Source: Lutjanus erythropterus
Lineage: Eukaryota; Chordata; Actinopteri; Lutjaniformes; Lutjanidae
Length of the DNA: 64,000 nt
Reading direction: 5' to 3'
NCBI GenBank assembly: GCA_020091685.1
Contig: CM034591.1
Location: forward strand, 29,905,555-29,969,554
Every line of letters starts with the position of its first letter. Positions within the stretch are counted from its first letter, which is position 1. The notes below the pieces were generated by a model. The model was not told the origin of the DNA and did no database searches. It was given only the letters and a program-made list of their open reading frames with translations. The translations under genes and the position numbers were made by a program. This document shows positions 1 through 64,000 of the stretch, in pieces.

Positions 1-3000
1 GCAAAGCATTGAAAAGGCTGACCGACCGACCAACTGACCAAACATCACCATCCTTAATGCTCACAGCTCGTGATGCAAAGACATGCCAACATGTATAATC
101 CATATTAAACATTTTAAATATCATGAATTCTCAGACCAGCTTCTCTTCTAGCCAGAGCACAAAGAGTACGAAAAAGGAATACTTTCAGAGACGTGTCAGA
201 GATCATCAATAAACATTACCTGTGTTGTTTCACAGTGCTGTTGTGTGAAATATGATTTTTTTTTTCATGAGTGATATATTACTTAATGTGCTGTAAAGAA
301 TACATTTTATGACCTACAAGCACATAAAACCAATTATACCCACACCATCAACTCTGGAGTTGTTAAGAGAGAGAATTATATTGTTTAAATTGAGTCTTTT
401 GTAAATTAAAAATGATTAAGGACTATTTTAAATTGAGTTTATTGTTCATCCGTAATGTACTGTTCCCCTCTCACTGTGCGTAAGAGGATTTATGTTATAT
501 TGCACAATACGTACCGGTAACACGCAGCAATATTCAACCATTTACAGTTTTAAGTATAGTCTTATTTATTAGGTAGTATTGTTTCAAGTGTATTGTTTCT
601 CCTCTCTCTGTCTCAGTAAACAGTGGAGGTTGTGTGCAATCATCTACACAACATAACCTGAATAACTCCAGTCATGTTAGCTCTGTGCTGGCATTAATCA
701 GAGCCTGGCGTATTAATGAGAGCGCGGCAGCTAGCTAATTACACCCATAGATTCTGCAGCAGCCCATTAAATATACAAATGACAGAATTAAAGAGCCCAG
801 CCTCTTCTGATTAATCTTTAAATGGGGAAAAACTAATGATGTCTGTGCAAACTTTCCCTTCACACATTTCTCCCCCTCTCCTCTCAACGTCAATGCCTGG
901 CAATCAATCATATTAATTAAGGAAAAATAATTTGTATCATTTAACATTTCCCTCTTTCCTGCTCACTTGCTGCAGTGGTGCAGCAGCAGCGATGTACTGT
1001 ATTAGACGTGTCTGGAAATTATCCAAGTCTATTTGTTCATGCATTTATTTTTTTCTTCTTTTTTTCTAAACTATGTTTGTGATGTTTCATCTCTCTTAAT
1101 TTACTTTGGGTTGTAGAAATACATCTGGATTAGTGAAAATTTGAGCAGGCCATCAGCCTCATTCCAATCAACCCATTTCATGCTCAAACACTGAAGAATA
1201 ACAAATGAGGAGAGAGGACTATATAATCTGTTTTCAACCAGTATCCATTTAAATGGATCATGAAATAATATCCTGCTCCACTTTTAACTCAGTTCTTTAT
1301 TCAAAGATGAATAAGGAGAGCAGGAAGTCACATTGTAGGGCTTTAGATACAGATGCATTACAGATAAGATAAATGGACTAACATGCATTTATGGAAACAA
1401 GCACTTACAGGGTATTCATAATCACAGCATGATTGCATATGGTTATAATCCTGTTTTATCTAAAGTAAGACTCAGTGTGGTAAATATTGACCTCAAGTGC
1501 CGTAAATTCATTCAGCATTAAAAGGCATCGTTAATCACAAGTGAGCAGACTTATCGTGTATGGAAACATTAACTTCTATCACAATAACTGAACACGGAAA
1601 ACAACCTATTTAGCCAAAAATAATTTAAGTAAAGTGGCCATAAAATTACAGATGAAAGGGCAAATATCATGTGATTTTACATGGCCCTGCTCACAGATGC
1701 ACCCTTAATTCACGTTTAGGAAATGAGACGTCCTGCACTAAGAACCTGAGTGAACGATTTATGGAAACAACAAATTATTAATATTCCTAGAACAGTGCAT
1801 AATGCCGATGGAGAAAAACGATGACCTGCTGTCTCCATCACTGCTGCCGTTGGGAAAAAAAAAGAACCTCATATGTTAACTTTTCTCAAGACTTGAAAGA
1901 ACCTCAGTTCTTAGCAATGCATTATCAACATTTTGTTTTTTTTAAATGAAAAATGAGGTCTTGCTATATGAACCTGAACAAAAAAGACTATGCAAAGATT
2001 TGACTCATAAAAATTTTACAGTTGTCATTGTTGGAGTTACTAGGTTTCCACAAGACATCAACGATTGACGAGTCTCTCCTCTGTGATCAATTGACTCTCG
2101 AGGGGGCATTACACTGCATTACATTCATAATCCAATTTGGCTTTGATTTGTTCGCTGTTCCATGCGCTTCGATGGGAATAATTGTCTGTAGATGATGCTA
2201 TTAGTATTGATGGTTGTAAAAGGGCGATGGTTTGAGGACTGCCGACACATTCATGGTCCAGAATAGATCCGGTCTGAAAGTGATTGTCTGATCCATTACC
2301 CTTTATGAAGGAGGAGAGTGGAGGAGATGAGAGGCACCCCTCAATAGCAAAAATCATCATCTATTAGCTGGCAGGGTTCAGAGACATCTCTTTACCTTTG
2401 TGCCGAAGGAGCATGGATAACGCAAAAAAAATAATCATTTGTTGATTTGGGATAAATACACAGAGTTCAGCGAGAGCAATGATCTAGAACTGAGAACCTT
2501 GAATAACAACAAAAACTAAGAGGCAGGGGACGTAGAGATTCCTTTCAGTAAGGCCAAAGCATTATTGTTAAGACGCCCTGTCATAAATCAGCTTCAAAAG
2601 AACACAAAGGATAGATAACATTTAGTTGTCAAGTGACCTGCATCATTTTATGGAAGTAAGTTTGTAGAGGACAAAGATAAGGTCAAAAATGCTCCATCAT
2701 AACTGTGATCTGTAATATTTATAAATGTTTATAATGTTCATAATCCAGAAAAGACTTGCTTAGTATGGGTTCTCTGTTTCAGCCACACCCTGTCTCACAT
2801 GTCTGCACATTCAGGCAACTTGCACCCATAACACACACAAGTGATCATCTGTGGAGGGCCAAGTCTAGAGATGAGGCAAATGTACAACAACGTGTATCAT
2901 CTCAGTGTTAGTAGATAATGGCCTTCTGATAATAAAGTTTCTGTTAAAAAGCAAAAAAAAAAAAAAACATTCAAAGCATTTACTGAGGTTTTCAAATGAA

Positions 3001-4546
3001 ATGCTGTACAGTTTTTTTTTTTGTTATCTCGCCAATTTCTAACACTTCATTATTAGCTTAATAAGAGCATCGTGGTTGAGTAAAACGAGAACTGCGGACA
3101 AAGCAGATGTAAATACAGCTTTTCTACTTCTCAGCCTCTACTCTGCTATCGGTGTGTCTGTGTGTGTGTGTGTGTGTGTGTGTTGAGCCCTGCCCTCACT
3201 CAAACACTCAGAGGAGAAGACAGAGAAGTTGCAGTGACCATAAATGACAGCAAAACCAGGTAGAGAATGTTTTCTTTCTTTTCATCCCATCCTTTTCTGT
3301 CTGTGTTATGATAGTTTCTGTCTGACACATCATAAAGAATCCTAATTTTTATCTGCAACTGTACAGAAATACCAAGTTCAACAGAATGAATAAACAAAAC
3401 TTTACTTAAATGCTCTACATAGAATGACCACCTCAATGTGAAGCAAATATAATAAGAATTTAACTAATGTGGGCAATTTGAATTTCTTTTTAAGCTGAAT
3501 GACTGATTTATTGTCAACAAAATCACTGGACACTGAACTACAAAAAAGTGTTTTTCACCTTTTAAAACATTCAAACATTCTTATTCTAATAAAAAGATAA
3601 TTTTAGGTCACTAGTGTGATTTGAATAGCTATTTTTTTTTTTCTTTTATGGTGTTACAGCTCTCCACATACACTACAAAAGCAATATTTTTTTAATAACC
3701 ACTCAGATGCTGTGAATGATGCTTTTCCTTCTTTTGATTCTGAACTCTCTTTTTGCACCTTCTCATCTTAAAGGCCATGAAAAGGTAACTCTAAAATATT
3801 TGGCAACTGACACACTGTTTGGGCTGGAGGCTCCTGATATTTCAGATGTCAGATGAACAGTACATAGAACCCCACTTTGTGGGTGGCAAACATATTTGGG
3901 TATTTTGGATGGAACAAGATTATGTGACCAACACGGAGAGCTTTGTTGACTCAATTACGGTTGATCATGGTCACATAAGGATTATAGATGAAAACTTTTA
4001 TCTGCACAAAGTCTGGAATTTGCTGCCAGTTTTAGAAAACTACTTTGCCCACAAATGTGAATTCATTTTTGACATTTTATCATACAGTTTTAACAAGGCT
4101 TGGAAAGGTTTTATCTGTGACCCAAAATTAAACACCATGTTCACACAGAAAGACATAACTGGTGATACAAGGTTTGTGCAGGACAGTGAAGTAATCTCAA
4201 GTGGCATCGAAGAGCTTTGCCCGCTCAAATCCCACTGATTAGTATCAGCAGTCATTAATTATGAGCGTCAGACTGGGTGATGTTCTCAGATGAAGCAGAA
4301 CATGTTTGGCTGTGCAGCTCAACCCTCTAATGATGCTGGTAAACAGAAAGATAATTGTCCTTTAAGATGAGTGGGGAAGTCATTCTAAAGGAATGTCACG
4401 AGAAGACTGAGACACTGCAGTGCGATCACTGAGCAACACAAAACAACAAGCACGTATGTATACATGTGCATACATACTCGCATGAAATGCAGACAGACGT
4501 CTTCTGATACAAACACATCTGCATGTATCGAGACATACTTTCTTAC
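1..4546 (-). other. ush2a intron 3' of exon 24 (partial)
   Basis: I see no exon with usherin LamG residues here. The part at about 655-1000 is rich in TAAT-type homeodomain sites and looks like a candidate conserved element (see findings). There is a short GT run at 3160-3182 and A/T homopolymers. A 139-codon stop-free stretch on the plus strand at 3819-4238 is unexplained. Confidence 0.6.
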
Positions 4547-63249
<58,703 letters not shown>

Positions 63250-64000
63250 CTGGAAATCAGTCAAAGTGAGACATCAGTCTGCGCTGACCAGCATGAATTC
63301 GGTATGCACTGTGTGTATTTCCAGCTTCATCCGATGAACAGTCTATATTGTCTGTAAGAGCAAATTAATAGAAAGAGTCATTGAACTGTGTTGGAAATTT
63401 TGTGCATTTTCCTTAAATGATAGTTAACTTTTTTCCAGTTTAAACTTTATTTAAACAATTCTATTGACACACTGGTTATGTGAAACATTAATTCATGAAG
63501 CACAAATAATTTAAACAAACAGAATAATAAAAAAACTAGAATTATCACCCTAAGGTAGTATGCCTCTGCCAGTCAGACAAGTTCTAGTTTACATTTATGT
63601 CTTTAATATATGTAGCAAAGACTTTGAAGGAATTTAATAAAAAAGGTTTTCAGTGTATTTTTTTATCAGTACAATTACATGTGATTCCAGTTAATAATTT
63701 CCAATGAGAAACATGCTGTCTTCACTTAAAGACTATTGGTGGTAGAGAGCCTCAAATTTGGTTCAATCATATGATGTTAACGAGAATGGGACGTACGTAC
63801 ATAAAACCCTGTCAAATGGTACAGTTACTGCAACAGCTAGACTTGCAAGGTAGACCAAACAAAACTGCAAGAGAACCTGTGAACTTTAGAGAAATGGTAT
63901 GCAAAACACACATTTTCAGTTAATACATCTTAAGTCAGTTAAATCCTTTAATTAAATAATTAAACTAAACAGCAATATTAATTGTATTTTTTTAATCAAT
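63250..64000 (-). other. ush2a intron 5' of exon 1 (partial)
   Basis: 751 bp to the window edge. A dispersed repeat lies at 63548-63800. No upstream exon, signal peptide or promoter is visible. Confidence 0.75.
63548..63800. repeat. Dispersed repeat, copy 2
   Basis: Shares AGTTTACATTTATGTCT, ACTTTGAAGGAATTTAATAA and GAGAATGGGACGTACGTAC with the copy at 35938-36336, in the same orientation. Not coding. Confidence 0.6.

Noticed and set aside
1..4546. Next usherin LamG exon in the left flank
   Set aside because: I searched both the reading frames and plus-strand text for LamG-1 continuation after NTDFTG and saw none; the exon must be further left.

Overview
This window is eukaryotic and almost certainly from a ray-finned fish, probably a percomorph. 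It has widely spaced short exons with GT-AG (and one GC-AG) splice sites, very abundant CA/GT microsatellites, and many dispersed repeats of kinds I recognise from teleost genomes. No bacterial or phage feature is present.

One gene spans nearly the whole window on the minus strand: ush2a, encoding usherin, the very large extracellular-matrix and stereocilia/photoreceptor ankle-link protein mutated in Usher syndrome type 2A. I placed 24 consecutive internal exons between 63,249 (5' side) and 4,547 (3' side). They total 4,039 coding bases, about 1,346 codons, with unbroken reading frame and matching splice phases at every junction. In protein order they encode: the end of the N-terminal LamG-like domain (exons 1-2), a linker (exon 3), the laminin N-terminal domain (exons 4-6), ten laminin-type EGF repeats (exons 7-15), four fibronectin type III domains plus a fifth partial FN3-like segment (exons 16-23), and the first strands of the first laminin G domain (exon 24). 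The start codon and signal peptide lie beyond 64,000; the remaining LamG, FN3, transmembrane and PDZ-binding parts lie left of position 1.

No second host gene is recognisable. The introns hold microsatellites and transposon relics: a 5'-truncated L1-type LINE with a perfect 16-bp target duplication, nested in a foldback element that has a sister copy 850 bp away; an older LINE fragment; a decayed Tc1/IS630-type DNA transposon (24.7-26.4 kb) and the end of another (56.96-57.4 kb); a hAT relic (54.8-55.5 kb); tRNA-derived SINE pieces; and several families of short inverted-repeat elements.

The most interesting observation is the exon structure. From memory, human USH2A exon 13 (642 nt), exon 17 (495 nt) and exon 21 (231 nt) are single exons. 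Here the same stretches are cut into three (284+226+135=645 nt), three (229+124+148=501 nt) and two (107+124=231 nt) exons by five extra introns, one of them with a GC donor. In addition, an inverted pair of related ~340-bp elements flanks the three exons equal to human exon 13. I found no previously undescribed biological system beyond this.
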